The notes beneath the pieces were generated by a model. The model made no database searches and had not been told where the DNA came from. It saw only the letters and a program-made list of their open reading frames with translations. From assembly GCF_003072065.1 (NCBI RefSeq), contig NZ_QCYG01000009.1, positions 1 through 64,000 of the forward strand: a stretch of DNA of 64,000 nt, in the 5' to 3' direction. Positions within the stretch are counted from its first letter, which is position 1; each line of letters begins with the position of its first letter. This stretch comes from Thalassorhabdomicrobium marinisediminis (lineage in GTDB: Bacteria; Pseudomonadota; Alphaproteobacteria; Rhodobacterales; Rhodobacteraceae). This document shows, piece by piece, positions 32,950 to 44,219 of the stretch. The position numbers and the translations under genes are program-made.

Positions 32950-33186
32950 ATGAGGCCGAGGCGCATCATTCTCGTTCTCGCGACGGTCTGGCTAAGCGGC
33001 GGCGCGACGGGCGCTTCTGACTGATATCGGCACAGGGCGTGTCCGCCCGCCGTCGAGTACAGCTGGGAGTTCCAGATGCGGGCTGCCGAGGAACCTACTT
33101 TGATGCCAGAGGAGTCGGCGGCTGTGGAGATGCTGAGCGACTACATCGTGATGCGGGAACAGGTGCGGGCGTACCCCAGACCATGA
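32950..33186 (+). pseudogene. Prophage-type small exported protein with in-frame TGA
   Basis: Reading from the ATG at 32950 gives a signal peptide (RIILVLATVWLSGGATGASD), then a TGA at 33022-33024, then in the same frame CPPAVEYSWEFQMRAAEE, PEESAAVEMLSDYIVMREQV and a stop at 33184. The second half resembles the short Cys-Pro containing proteins encoded in lysis regions of alphaproteobacterial prophages (C-P-...-YSPEFQ-R-A-E...LPE-SA-VEM--DY-V-R-Q). The stop within it marks it as decayed. The 231 bases before it hold nothing recognisable. Confidence 0.5.
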
Positions 33187-33228
33187 AACCATGTGCCGGG
33201 CATCAATGATGGTCGATCCGAGGAGGTG

Positions 33229-33708
33229 TCAGGCAGCCTCATAGCGGGCGAACACCTCTGTCGTACCGTCGCGCTGGATCAGGAACACGTCGTAGGCTTC
33301 GCGCGCGCTCTCCGGCCCCATCCCCGGCGAGCCATAAGGCATGCCCGGGACGGCCAGACCGACCGCATTGGGCCGCTCTGCCAGGAGACGCCGAATATCC
33401 GTGGCAGGGACGTGCCCCTCGATCATGTAGCCATCGATCCGGGCCGTGTGGCAGGACACCATCTCTTGCGGGATCCCGTTGTCGGACTTGTACCGCATCA
33501 GCAGCGTTCCGAAGCTGTTCTCGGTGGTAACCTCGAAGCCGTGGCTTTCCAGGATCTCGATCCAGGCGGAACAGCAGCCGCAGTTCGGATCCTTCAGAAC
33601 ATGTACCGCCGGTCCGGCGGATTGGGCCAGCGATACCTGTGGGGCTGCTGCAAGGAGCGCCGCGCCGCCGACCAGCACTTCGCGACGGGTAGGTCTTTCG
33701 TGGTTCAT
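33229..33708 (-). CDS. DUF411 metal-binding protein
   Basis: 159 residues from the ATG at 33708. A twin-arginine-like signal ([20 protein letters not shown]), then the DUF411 core: [20 protein letters not shown] with the C-x-C-C metal site, and [20 protein letters not shown], ending GMPYGSPGM. The family is found with copper resistance genes and is thought to bind copper in the periplasm. It is the last gene of a copper operon, 45 bases after copA. Confidence 0.88.
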   Translation of the reverse strand: MNHERPTRREVLVGGAALLAAAPQVSLAQSAGPAVHVLKDPNCGCCSAWIEILESHGFEVTTENSFGTLLMRYKSDNGIPQEMVSCHTARIDGYMIEGHVPATDIRRLLAERPNAVGLAVPGMPYGSPGMGPESAREAYDVFLIQRDGTTEVFARYEAA

Positions 33709-33753
33709 GCCGTTCTCCTTTACCAAATGGAAACTGATATAGGGCTGTCGGTC

Positions 33754-36073
33754 TCAAAGGTCGATCCGCCTGAGGCGCAGCGCGTTGGTGATGACAGATA
33801 CCGACGACAGACTCATAGCGGCGGCGGCGATCATCGGCGACAGCAACAGGCCGACAAACGGATACAGAACCCCGGCGGCGATGGGCACGCCCGCGGCGTT
33901 GTAGACGAAGGCGAAGAACAGGTTCTGCTTGATGTTCCTCAGTGTCGCCACCGCCAGCCTCCGCGCCCGGACAAGCCCCACGAGGTCGCCGCGCATGAGC
34001 GTGATCCCCGCGCTTTCCACCGCCACATCGGCCCCGGTGCTCATGGCGATACCGACGTCGGCCGCAGCCAGCGCTGGGGCGTCGTTCACGCCGTCGCCGG
34101 CCATCGCAACGGAGGCGCCCGTCGCGCGCAGCTCTTCGACGAGTTTCTGCTTGTCCTCCGGCAGGACGCCCGCGCATGCCGAGCTTGCCAGCAACCGCCT
34201 GTGCGGTGCTTTCGTTGTCGCCGGTGGCCATGATGATCTTGAGGCCGAGAGCGTGAAGGTCGCGGATCGCGGCCGCCGTCGTCTCCTTGATCGGGTCGGC
34301 CACGGCGACGATCCCGGCCAGAGCGCCATCGACGGCGACGAACATCGCGGTCTTGCCATCGGCGCGGAGCGTATCGGCGTCCGCCTCGGCCTCGTCCGTC
34401 GCAAGACCGAGATCCGACATCATGGCGGCATTGCCGAGCGCGACTTTGCGCCCCCCGACCGTGCCGTGCACGCCCTTGCCGGTCACGGCCTCGAAATCCT
34501 CGGCTGTACCGAGCGACAGGTCGCGGTCCTTGGCGCCGGCCACGATCGCCTCGGCGAGCGGATGCTCGGAGCCACGCTCGAGCGCTGCGGCGAGGGCCAG
34601 TACCTCCGCCTCGTCGCCCTGAAGCGCCACCACGTCGGTCAGACGCGGCTTGCCTTCGGTCAACGTTCCGGTTTTGTCGACGATCACGGTATCGACCCGA
34701 GCCATGCGCTCCAACGCCTCGGCGTCCTTGATGAGGACCCCGGCCTGCGCGCCGCGCCCGGCGGCGGTGGTGATCGAGATCGGCGTGGCAAGCCCCAGAG
34801 CACAGGGACAGGCGATGATCAGGACCGACACGGCCGAGGCGATGGCGAAGGCCAGCGCCGGTTCGGGCCCGGCCCAGAGCCAGACGACGAAGGCGACGAT
34901 GGCCACCAGAACCACGGTCGGCACGAAAATCGAGGACACCTTATCTGCCAGACCCTGGATCGGTGCCCGCGAGCGCCGCGCCCCTGCAACCATCTCGACG
35001 ATCTGCGAGAGGACCGTTTCGGCACCGACTTTGGTCGCGCGAACAGCAAGCGTCCCGTTCTTGTTGATCGTACCGCCGGTGGCGCGGTCGCCTTCGACCT
35101 TCTCAACCGGTATCGACTCGCCCGTGATCATGCTCTCGTCGACCGAGGAGCGGCCTTCGACTACGTCGCCGTCCACCGGCACGCTGTCGCCCGGTCGGAC
35201 CCGCAAGAGGTCGCCTTCCACGATGTTCTCGAGCGGTGCGTCATATTCCGAGCCGTCGGGTAGGATGCGCCGTGCGGTCTTCGGCGCCAGATCCAGAAGT
35301 GCGCGGATCGCATCGCCCGTCCGCTCCCGCGCGCGCAATTCGAGCACCTGACCCAAGAAGATCAGCGCGACGATCACGACGGCGGCCTCGTAGTATGTGC
35401 CAACGCCATGGCCCATTCGGTACGCGTCGGGGAACATACCTGGCGCAAAGGTCGCAACCAGCGAGTAGAGATAGGCAGCACCCACGCCAAGTGCGATCAG
35501 CGTCCACATGTTCGGAGAGGCATTGCGGAAGGAGTCGATGCCGCGCCGGAAAAACGGCAGCGCCGCCCAGAGGACGATGGGCGTCGCCAACACGAACTCC
35601 ACGTAGCTCGCCGTCTGGTGTCCGATCCAGTCGCGCACCGGCAGCGCCACCATTTCGCCCATGGTGAGCACGATAAGCGGCACCGCCGCCGTCGCCGAGA
35701 TCCACATGCGGCGTGTGAAGTCGACAAGTTCGTGGCTCGGCTCGTCCGACGGCACCATCGGCTCCAGCGCCATGCCGCAGATCGGGCAACTGCCCGGCGC
35801 GTCGCGGACGATCTCGGGGTGCATCGGGCAGGTGTATTGCGTCCCCGGCAGCGCCCGCTGCCCTGCCTTCTTGGCGTTTCCGGAGGCGTAGAAATGCGGG
35901 TCTGCACCGAACTTTTCCTGGCAACCGGCCGAGCAGAAGTAAAACGTCTCGCCGCCATGGACGCGGCTGCGGGTGCCCTCCTTGATCTCGACGGTCATTC
36001 CGCAGACCGGATCTGTCGCGGTTTCGGCGCCCGGAGCGATGTCGGGCGCGGCATGATGATGATCGTGCTCCAT
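33754..36073 (-). pseudogene. copA: Copper-exporting P-type ATPase, frameshifted
   Basis: The N-terminal part starts at the ATG at 36073: His-rich leader, YHS-like metal domain ([26 protein letters not shown]), a second metal-binding unit ([21 protein letters not shown]), then transmembrane helices, the TGES actuator loop, ACPCALG and [11 protein letters not shown]. At 34171-34180 the frame breaks: the normal continuation ([29 protein letters not shown], to the stop at 33754) is in another frame. Compared with the usual I-D-E-V-R-A-(D/G)-VLPEDK, about ten to eleven bases are missing. As read, the protein would lose the hinge and last helices and be inactive, unless this is a sequencing error. 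Confidence 0.85.
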
Positions 36074-36128
36074 GTTCCGTCTGCCTTTTGTAATTCGTTT
36101 CAGCTTGCGGCCTCCAGCTGTTGGAAGC

Positions 36129-36824
36129 TCAAGTCCCTTCTCGATGTTGATCGCGAGCGCCTGCTTCAGGCGTTCTCCGCATGGCGGCCCAAAGCAGCGG
36201 AAGGCCTGTCACGAGCCCGAGGCCGAGCACTGCCCAGGTCGCTCGGCCAAGGTCTCCGCTGACCGCCTCGCCTCCGAAATGCGCGAGCAGGAAGCTTGCC
36301 GGAATGATGCCGGCCAGCGTGGCGAGGGCGAACCGCCAGGCGTGCAGGCGGCTGAGGCCCGCAGCGTAGCTGATCATGTCGAAAGACACGAACGGCATCA
36401 GGCGGCTGGCGAAAACCGTCGCGGTCAACGCGGTCTGCGAGCCGAGCAGCCCGGCATCGACGCGGTCACCAAAGATCCGCCGCAGGACATCATGCCCCAG
36501 AACCCGTGCGAGACCGAAGGCGATCAGTGCCCCGAGTTCCGCGCCGATGACGACCTGCACGGTTCCCCAGAGATGTCCGTAGGCCGCTCCGGCCGCCAGT
36601 GCGATCGGCGCGCTCGGGATCGGGCTGGCCACGACCGCAAGGGTCATGAGCGTGACGATCAGGACCGGCCCCCAGAGACCCGCGCGCGCCACCAGCATCT
36701 CGAGGCGCTCTGGCTCCAGAAGGTCGCGTGCCTCGCTGAACACCGAAGGCGCGAAGTGCCAGACACCGAGCAGTCCGATCCCGAGAATCGCAAGGCCCGT
36801 GAGAATGGAGGCGCGCAGGCTCAT
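36129..36824 (-). CDS. TVP38/TMEM64-family membrane protein
   Basis: 231 residues with the VTT (SNARE-associated) domain: [60 protein letters not shown] and [20 protein letters not shown]. These are DedA-related inner-membrane proteins, sometimes linked to metal (mercury, copper) loci; transport substrate unknown. It starts two bases after the DUF302 stop and precedes copA by 55 bases, so they share an operon. Confidence 0.9.
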   Translation of the reverse strand: MSLRASILTGLAILGIGLLGVWHFAPSVFSEARDLLEPERLEMLVARAGLWGPVLIVTLMTLAVVASPIPSAPIALAAGAAYGHLWGTVQVVIGAELGALIAFGLARVLGHDVLRRIFGDRVDAGLLGSQTALTATVFASRLMPFVSFDMISYAAGLSRLHAWRFALATLAGIIPASFLLAHFGGEAVSGDLGRATWAVLGLGLVTGLPLLWAAMRRTPEAGARDQHREGT

Positions 36825-36825
36825 C

Positions 36826-37212
36826 TCAGATTGCCGCGACGGCCTTGGTCAGAAGGTCTCGCACATCGCCCGCGACGGCCGTCAGCTCGGCGTTCTCGAT
36901 CGCCTGCATCGAAGCCACCGGATCGATGGCGCTGACTTCCACTCCGCCCCCCACCTCGCGCAGGATGACGTTGCAGGGCAGCATCGCACCCACACGCGGC
37001 TCGATCCCAATGGCCTGATAGGCCATCTTCGGGTTGCAGGCGCCTAGGATGCGATAGGCCGGCATCTCGACATCGAGCTTCTTCTTCATCGTCGCCTTGA
37101 CGTCGATTTCGGTCAGAACGCCGAAACCCTGATCCGCCAGCGCCTTGCGCGCGCGAGAGTCAATGTCGTCGATACCTGCGCCGGAGATCACGCGATTGAT
37201 CGTGTAGGTCAT
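36826..37212 (-). CDS. DUF302 protein
   Basis: 128 residues. The DUF302 pattern is plain: ARKALADQGFGVLTEIDVKA, TMKKKLDVEMPAYRILGACN, PKMAYQAIGIEPRVGAMLPC, NVILREVGGGVEVSAIDP. No signal peptide. This domain often accompanies heavy-metal and stress genes; the conserved Cys residues (GACNP, LPCNV) hint at a redox or metal role. Upstream neighbour of the TVP38 gene. Confidence 0.9.
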   Translation of the reverse strand: MTYTINRVISGAGIDDIDSRARKALADQGFGVLTEIDVKATMKKKLDVEMPAYRILGACNPKMAYQAIGIEPRVGAMLPCNVILREVGGGVEVSAIDPVASMQAIENAELTAVAGDVRDLLTKAVAAI

Positions 37213-37228
37213 TGCGAAGTCCTTTTTC

Positions 37229-37342
37229 CTATTTCCGAAGATATTTGATCAGCGCCGCTATGGCCAAAACCACCAGCACAAGGATCAACAGGCCGAACAG
37301 CCAGCCAAACCCCATTCCGAAGCCCATGTCGTTCCAATTCAT
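37229..37342 (-). CDS. 37-residue membrane protein
   Basis: MNWNDMGFGMGFGWLFGLLI, then a hydrophobic helix LVLVVLAIAALIKYLRK. The ATG follows AGGAGGACGAGAAG, a strong ribosome site. One transmembrane helix, with the short basic tail inside. It belongs to the operon with DUF302 (16-base gap). A tandem copy with a degenerate start codon lies at 37462-37575. Confidence 0.75.
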   Translation of the reverse strand: MNWNDMGFGMGFGWLFGLLILVLVVLAIAALIKYLRK

Positions 37343-37461
37343 CTTCTCGTCCTCCTAGGTTGCACCCCTAAGGGTCGCCTAATAAACAGGCCTCACTACT
37401 GCATGCGCAGTATAGCATAGGATCGGTGTCTGGACGGCGGGGCGCCCTTTCCGGCTTCCGC

Positions 37462-37575
37462 CTATTGTCGAAGAAGTTTGATCGGTGCCTCTATGGCCAA
37501 GATCACCAGTACGAGGATCAGCAGGGCGCAGAGCCAGCCAAGGCCCATACCGGTTCCCGTGCCGTTCCAATTCGT
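37462..37575 (-). pseudogene. Tandem copy of the 37-residue membrane protein with ACG instead of ATG
   Basis: Exactly the same length (114 bases including stop) as 37229-37342 and closely similar (NWNGTGTGMGLGWLCALLIL, VLVILAIEAPIKLLRQ). The start position reads ACG and the second Met has also become Thr, while AAGGAAGGG still lies upstream. It may be unexpressed, or begin at ACG or at the internal ATG at 37548. Confidence 0.6.
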
Positions 37576-37737
37576 GTTCCCTTCCTTGCAGGCAGTTGCT
37601 GCACGTTGCGCTGCGTCGTCGGCTGTTGCAGCAACATTGAGCAGCAAAGCATCTCAGAACTGATCGGCGTCGAAATCGACGATGGACAGTAAGGGTACAT
37701 GAACGAGGTCGCGCAGCGCATCGGCTAAGTATTTTCG

Positions 37738-39048
37738 TCACCTCATTCGCAATATGAGCCAAATCAGAAGCGAGATGCCGAGTATCGCCGAGAGCGCCGA
37801 TCCGCCGAGAATACCCAACTTTGCCGCATTCAGGACGGAACTGTCGAATGCGAGGCCTGCGATGAACAACGACATCGTGAAACCGATCCCCGTCAGAAAA
37901 GAGCCGGCCAGAATGAAGGGCCACGACAAGCCCGGCGCGAGTTGCGCCAGGCCGGATCGTACGGCAAACCAGCTGAACCCGAGGACGCCGATCGGTTTTC
38001 CCAACACGAGGCCGACAATGATCGCCAGCGAGACCGGTTGTACGAAATCGGCACCCTGAATCGTGATGCCGGCATTTGCCAGTGCGAAGATCGGCATGAT
38101 TGCAAAGCCGACCCAGGGGTGCAGCATCATCTCGAGCCGTTCGACTGGTGAGAGCGACTCAGTGACCGCTCTGCCGGCTTGACGCAGGTCGCGGTGGCTT
38201 GCGGCATCTCCTTGTCGACGTTCGCCGGTCGGAACGGCGAGTACGCGCCCAAGGATCTCACGCAGGCGGGCATCGCTCACCCATATGCGCGTTGGCGTCA
38301 TCAGGCCCAGAATGACGCCTGCAATAGTCGCGTGGACGCCGGAAGCGTCGAAGCATAACCAGACTGCCGCCCCCAGAAGGAAATATACCGGTACGCTTCT
38401 GATCCCGAGGCGCGACGCGCCTGCGACGATACCAATCCCCAGAAGGCCCAATCCGAGAGCCGACCAGTTCAACGCCTCACCGTAACCGAAGGCGACCACG
38501 AGGATAGCACCGACGTCGTCAAAGATGGCCAGAGACAGCAGGAACAATCGCAAGGTGGGCGGGATCCGGCTTCCGAAGAGCGCCAGGCACCCGATCACGA
38601 AGGCCGTATCGGTTGCCATCACGGTTCCCCAGCCATGTATGCCGGGCTGGCCGGACATCAGCGCAAGATACAGAGAGACCGGCACGACCATGCCACCCAA
38701 GGCGCCTGCGAACGGCAGGGCGGCCTGTCGAGGGTTCCGCAATTCGCCCAGCACCAACTCGCGCTTGAGTTCCAGAGAAAGCACGAAGAAGAAAAGGGTC
38801 ATCAGACCGTCGTTGATCCAGTGCCGCAGAGAGCGGGTGAAATCCAACGAGCCGAATGTGAGGCCGATGGGGGTCTCCCAGAAACGAAGAAAGCCTTCTT
38901 GCCACGGTGAGTTGGCCAGCCCCAAAGCCAGCAGAACAGCCAGGAGCAGGAGTCCACCAGCTGCCGCTTCGATCTTCAGGAAGCGTGCGAATGGTTTCGT
39001 TATACTGTCGGCGGCCTCGTGGGGCAGGCCTTGATGAGTATCGATCAC
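37738..39048 (-). CDS. nhaA: Na+/H+ antiporter NhaA
   Basis: 436 residues, about twelve transmembrane helices. NhaA landmarks: INDGLMTLFFFVLSLELKRE, GALGGMVVPVSLYLALMSGQ, GWGTVMATDTAFVIGCLALF (with the Asp pair), FLLSLAIFDDVGAILVVAFG (ion-binding DD), and FALANAGITIQGADF. It exchanges internal Na+ for H+ and helps in salt and alkaline stress. Alone in its transcription unit; the 270 bases upstream to 39318 show no gene. Confidence 0.95.
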   Translation of the reverse strand: MIDTHQGLPHEAADSITKPFARFLKIEAAAGGLLLLAVLLALGLANSPWQEGFLRFWETPIGLTFGSLDFTRSLRHWINDGLMTLFFFVLSLELKRELVLGELRNPRQAALPFAGALGGMVVPVSLYLALMSGQPGIHGWGTVMATDTAFVIGCLALFGSRIPPTLRLFLLSLAIFDDVGAILVVAFGYGEALNWSALGLGLLGIGIVAGASRLGIRSVPVYFLLGAAVWLCFDASGVHATIAGVILGLMTPTRIWVSDARLREILGRVLAVPTGERRQGDAASHRDLRQAGRAVTESLSPVERLEMMLHPWVGFAIMPIFALANAGITIQGADFVQPVSLAIIVGLVLGKPIGVLGFSWFAVRSGLAQLAPGLSWPFILAGSFLTGIGFTMSLFIAGLAFDSSVLNAAKLGILGGSALSAILGISLLIWLILRMR

Positions 39049-39318
39049 GGGAGAAGCATACCTTTTGGGGTCGACAGAGTCTTTGTCATCGCAAAGCGGA
39101 TGCGTTGACCGCGAGAAGCAGTTGCCGGCGCCTCAGCCGCGTCGCGTACGGCTCAGGCGGCAAGCGTCCGGGCCTCCGCGAATGAAAGAAATCTCCAGTG
39201 CTTCTCGTCTCAGAGGTGCAGCCTTGCGCAGCGGAAGCTCTGCCAAAGTGTTATGCGCGTCGTGTCCCGCCGCCATCAGGCTCCGTATTCAGTGATAGCC
39301 AATCATTTGGCCCTCTAC

Positions 39319-39453
39319 CTATTTCTTCTTGTGCTCGCCTAGATTGGTCAAGGTTTTGCCCTTCGTGAAGTCGGCTGTTGCAACGACCTTTTCCTTCACC
39401 TTCTTAGGCTTCTTCGCTTCACGGTTGCCACGTCGTTTGTCACCTTTGGTCAT
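39319..39453 (-). CDS. 44-residue highly basic protein
   Basis: MTKGDKRRGNREAKKPKKVK, then EKVVATADFTKGKTLTNLGE and HKKK. The ATG follows CTAGGAGAAACTCAA. Rich in Lys/Arg with a short non-charged centre; similar small proteins accompany chaperone and stress genes in alphaproteobacteria, with unknown role. Downstream of groEL in the same direction. Confidence 0.65.
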   Translation of the reverse strand: MTKGDKRRGNREAKKPKKVKEKVVATADFTKGKTLTNLGEHKKK

Positions 39454-39559
39454 TTGAGTTTCTCCTAGTTCTGGATTTGCTTAACGAATTGATCCGTGTT
39501 CAAGTCCTTCAAGAATTTGGTTTCGCGTCCTGAGGCTCGTGACCAAGGGACGCAGATCT

Positions 39560-41197
<1,638 letters not shown>

Positions 41198-41241
41198 GAT
41201 GTGAATTCCTGAGACTGAGGTTGATGTGAAAGGTTTCGGAC

Positions 41242-41529
41242 TCAGGCGATCACGCCGAGAATGTCGCTCTCCTTCATGATCAGAAGGTCGTCGCCATCGA
41301 GTTTGATCTCTAAGCCGGACCATTTTTCGAACAGGATCCGGTCGCCGGCTTTGACGTCCATCGGGATACGCTCGTCGTCCTCGCGCCTTCCCCCCGCACC
41401 AACGGAGACAACTTCGCCTCCTTGAGGCTTCTCCTTGGCAGTATCGGGAATGATGAGGCCGCCCTTGGTCGTCTCGTCGCCTTCAATGCGGCGAACGAGC
41501 ACCCGGTCGTGGAGGGGAGTGAATGACAT
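41242..41529 (-). CDS. groES: Co-chaperonin GroES
   Basis: 95 residues from [20 protein letters not shown]; mobile loop [20 protein letters not shown], then [14 protein letters not shown] and the ending ESDILGVIA. The longer upstream frame to 41610 is not GroES-like. First gene of the groES-groEL operon. Confidence 0.96.
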   Translation of the reverse strand: MSFTPLHDRVLVRRIEGDETTKGGLIIPDTAKEKPQGGEVVSVGAGGRREDDERIPMDVKAGDRILFEKWSGLEIKLDGDDLLIMKESDILGVIA

Positions 41530-41662
41530 CGACGTGCTCCTTGTCGAGGATTGTCGGGCGTAAGTACCTTGTTCGAATGCCCGGCTTGGATGCGCGCAAG
41601 GCGGCGACAACCTGGTGGGGCTATTCTTCGAGATTGCGGATCAAGACCGCCGCGGTATTGCA

Positions 41663-41899
41663 TCACGAGCGTCGAACCGAGTTTCCGCCAGCGATGATCG
41701 CGTTGATCAATTCGGCGACGGCCCGGTGGCTTTCTATTTCGAGTTCGGTGCCAACGGCATTCTCATGGGTCGCCGCGGCGTCGCGAAGAACCCCCACAAT
41801 CTCGTGCTCCGGCAGCAATCCGAGATCGTTCATGGCAAGCAGGAGCGCTTCGCAGATTGACAGGGCGGCCCGACCTGCATGTTCGCTCGCGGTGGACAT
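41663..41899 (-). CDS. Hypothetical protein, 78 residues
   Basis: All-helical, acidic, e.g. ALSICEALLLAMNDLGLLPE and RAVAELINAIIAGGNSVRRS. Located between groES and the divergently read Crp/Fnr gene. I recall similar small proteins near groESL in Rhizobiales and Rhodobacterales islands but cannot name the family. Confidence 0.6.
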   Translation of the reverse strand: MSTASEHAGRAALSICEALLLAMNDLGLLPEHEIVGVLRDAAATHENAVGTELEIESHRAVAELINAIIAGGNSVRRS

Positions 41900-42049
41900 C
41901 CGGGTTTCCTTCCTTGATATCGTGAACCCTCGGGAATGTGAGGTTCAAATACATCCGCACTTCTCGCAGGAAGTGCTCTATGCTGGACTGATCCAGAGCA
42001 GTGTCCGAGTCGATTTCCGCTCTTGGGTCGCGACACGCCAGGAGCCTCC

Positions 42050-42784
42050 ATGGCATCAGCAGAACACAGCCCTTTGACCCGCAAGCTCTCGGCCTTCGTC
42101 GCTCTGTCGGAGGTCGAACTGGCCGTGCTTGAGCGACTGCACCAGCGTCGCCGCTCCTTCGTCGCGGGACGTGATATGGTGCATCAGGGCCAATCGGCCC
42201 AGGCCGCATACATTCTGTCGTCGGGTTGGGTCTGCTCCTACAAGCTGCAGGCCGACGGGACCCGGCAGATCGTCGATTTCCAGGTGCCGGGGGATTTTCT
42301 GGGACTGCGCAGCGTCCTGTTGCGCACGTCGGATCACAGCTTCGAACCTATCGTGGACATCGAGGCCGCCGAAGTGCTGGCGAGCGATCTTCTCGATACC
42401 TTCGCACGGACGCCGCGTCTTGCGACGGCCATCCTCTGGGCGGCGTCGCGTGACGAGGCGATGGTCGTGGAGCATCTCGTCGGGATCGGTCGACGTGATG
42501 CGGACGCCCGCATGGCGCATTTCTTGCTGGAACTGAAATCGAGGCTTGCGCTGGTCGGCATAGGCAGCAAGGAAGGGTTCGATTGCCCGCTCACGCAGTA
42601 TCACCTCGCCGATACGCTGGGGTTGAGCGCGGTCCATGTGAACCGCGTCCTACGGCAGCTTCGCGAGAGTGGTTTGGTGACCTTTCGGGACGGCCGCGTG
42701 ACGTTTCACGACTATGGCGGGCTGGTGGAACTTGCCGAGTTCGATCCGGCATATCTGGATCAGACCGGGCCGCTCCTGAAATGA
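42050..42784 (+). CDS. Crp/Fnr-family transcriptional regulator
   Basis: 244 residues from the ATG at 42050, preceded by AGGAGCCTCC. Cyclic-nucleotide-binding-like domain (AYILSSGWVCSYKLQADGTR, QIVDFQVPGDFLGL) and C-terminal winged helix (LTQYHLADTLGLSAVHVNRV, LRQLRESGLVTFRDGRV). No cysteine cluster for an iron-sulfur centre, so not a true FNR. It sits in the middle of the stress island and is the best candidate to bind the CTWAC-N4-GTCAG sites found nearby. Confidence 0.9.
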   Translation: MASAEHSPLTRKLSAFVALSEVELAVLERLHQRRRSFVAGRDMVHQGQSAQAAYILSSGWVCSYKLQADGTRQIVDFQVPGDFLGLRSVLLRTSDHSFEPIVDIEAAEVLASDLLDTFARTPRLATAILWAASRDEAMVVEHLVGIGRRDADARMAHFLLELKSRLALVGIGSKEGFDCPLTQYHLADTLGLSAVHVNRVLRQLRESGLVTFRDGRVTFHDYGGLVELAEFDPAYLDQTGPLLK

Positions 42785-42842
42785 GAGGGCCGCCCTCTCT
42801 TGCTCGGCAGGCGGCCCCGGTGATCACATCAGACGCCGGAGG

Positions 42843-43031
42843 TTAAGCGAGGGCGTGTTTCGCCGCATCGAGTTCCTTGTTGGTCTCGGCGTCGTTTTTC
42901 GCCGTGTGGGCCTTCTCGGCTGCCTGGTAGTGCTTCAGCGCCGCGTCTTTCTTCGGGCCGGAGGGCGCCTTGTCCCACGCGGCCTTCACGGACTTCATCT
43001 TCTCGGCAGTCTTGTTCTGTTCGGGAGTCAT
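42843..43031 (-). CDS. Small helical protein, 62 residues
   Basis: MTPEQNKTAEKMKSVKAAWD..., Lys/Ala-rich with heptad-like spacing, ending ELDAAKHALA. Start preceded by AGGAAAGGACAATTCC. A CTGAC-N4-GTTAG site lies 160 bases upstream. Converges with the Crp/Fnr gene. Function unknown. Confidence 0.65.
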   Translation of the reverse strand: MTPEQNKTAEKMKSVKAAWDKAPSGPKKDAALKHYQAAEKAHTAKNDAETNKELDAAKHALA

Positions 43032-43190
43032 TGGAATTGTCCTTTCCTGGACGCTCCGAGAATAAGAAGCGTGTCGACATGCCGTCCTTTGGAGATCGAC
43101 ACGCCCACACGCTTCTCGGGTACTCGGAAAAATGCACCACCGAATGTTCGGCGGCACGTCTCACCTAAACGGAGTCGGCGCCCCGCCGCA

Positions 43191-43204
43191 CTGACGCAGG
43201 TTAG
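43191..43204 (-). promoter_or_regulatory. Island operator candidate, site A
   Basis: Read on the minus strand: CTAAC-CTGC-GTCAG. Lies upstream of the 62-residue protein gene. Same 5-4-5 architecture as Crp/Fnr-family sites; identical to site C. Confidence 0.65.
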
Positions 43205-43242
43205 CCCCGACGCCTGCGGCAGGTCGGTTGCCCATGCGCTTC

Positions 43243-43656
43243 TCAATTCACTGCAGTTTGCTGGTGGGAAATCCGCAGCCATCTGTCGTCATCGTTGAGG
43301 TAGGTTGAGGCACAGAGGGCCTTGTAGATCGGCACATCGGGTTTCTCTGCCGAGACGAGATAGGTGAGAATTGCGATATCACGACACCGCGTGACGCGCC
43401 GTTCGGCCATGACAACGGTGCGCCAGCCTGTCCTTTCCCGAAGATGGGTCCAGATCTGGTCGCCCTGGAGGATGCCGGGCGGATAGGGGAACACCATGAC
43501 GGCGTTGGTCGCTGTCGTTGCCCGCGCGTTCTCGGCGCCACTGGTCCAGAAGTGCTCCTCCATGTCCCAGAGAACGCCCTGTTCGCGAGGCGATAGCGTG
43601 CCAGACTTGTGTGCCGCATGTGCCGGTCTGCCCATGGTTGCGGTTGAGACGGTCAT
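43243..43656 (-). CDS. NTF2-like/DUF4440-type protein
   Basis: 137 residues. The segment LSPREQGVLWDMEEHFWTSG, ATNAVMVFPYPPGILQGDQI, then RDIAILTYLVSAEKP and the ending WLRISHQQTAVN follow the nuclear-transport-factor-2-like fold (W-I-HQQT-). Such small cone-shaped proteins bind small molecules; ligand unknown. Overlaps the upstream gene by four bases. Confidence 0.72.
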   Translation of the reverse strand: MTVSTATMGRPAHAAHKSGTLSPREQGVLWDMEEHFWTSGAENARATTATNAVMVFPYPPGILQGDQIWTHLRERTGWRTVVMAERRVTRCRDIAILTYLVSAEKPDVPIYKALCASTYLNDDDRWLRISHQQTAVN

Positions 43657-44078
43657 TCGCCTGACCCCGACCCGCCAACCATGAACATCTGAAACAGTAC
43701 GAAGATGATCGCGAGCACCGCCCAGATCGCTCCGCTTGTTCCCGGGCGGCCATCGGCCACCGTCGAGGCAGCGCGCTGCAGGGCACCTGACGTCGGTCCT
43801 TCGGGAAGCAGCTGGCTCAGGTCTCGTGCAATCCTGCCGTGATCGCTGGCGAGCGCAGGAACGTCCCGAAATCCGGAAAGCAGCGTTCCCAATCGTGCCC
43901 GCGCGCCGTCGCGCCCCAGCATGACCAGTTCAGCGGTTTCTTTCCATGGATCGAGGCCAAGCCGCGCGAGCGTGGAGAGGACCGTCACGATATATCCGTT
44001 TCGGTCCTCGCCGACCGATGCATAGAGAAATCGCTCGAACTCGGGTGGGTGCGGGTTGAGTACATTGGGGTCGGCCAT
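43653..44078 (-). CDS. Hypothetical protein with C-terminal membrane anchor
   Basis: 141 residues. N-terminal soluble helical part (EFERFLYASVGEDRNGYIVT, VLSTLARLGLDPWKETAELV), linker, and a C-terminal hydrophobic helix (AIWAVLAIIFVLFQMFMVGG). Tail-anchored orientation is likely. First gene of a two-gene minus operon whose promoter region holds sites B1 and B2. Confidence 0.68.
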   Translation of the reverse strand: MADPNVLNPHPPEFERFLYASVGEDRNGYIVTVLSTLARLGLDPWKETAELVMLGRDGARARLGTLLSGFRDVPALASDHGRIARDLSQLLPEGPTSGALQRAASTVADGRPGTSGAIWAVLAIIFVLFQMFMVGGSGSGE

Positions 44079-44156
44079 TGTATTTCCATTCCTTGGTTGC
44101 AGGAACGCAGATCGCCCCTGTTTGCCAAAGGATACGCGCGGGTCGGTCTCCCCGCC

Positions 44157-44170
44157 CTTACACAGGTCAG
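44157..44170 (+). promoter_or_regulatory. Island operator candidate, site B1
   Basis: CTTAC-ACAG-GTCAG, in the divergent promoter region between the 43653 and 44352 genes. One base from the other sites in the left arm. Confidence 0.55.
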
Positions 44171-44219
44171 TGCGCGCGACTGCACCCCGGGAAGGTCGCA
44201 GCAGGTTCGGTGCCAGGGA

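Noticed and set aside
33239..34180. Open frame that would extend the copper ATPase to 944 residues
   Set aside because: Beyond about 34175 this frame is Arg-rich and unlike any ATPase, while the family sequence continues in another frame; it is readthrough in the wrong frame after an indel.
41530..41662. CIRCE element before groES
   Set aside because: No TTAGCACTC-N9-GAGTGCTAA or close variant is present.
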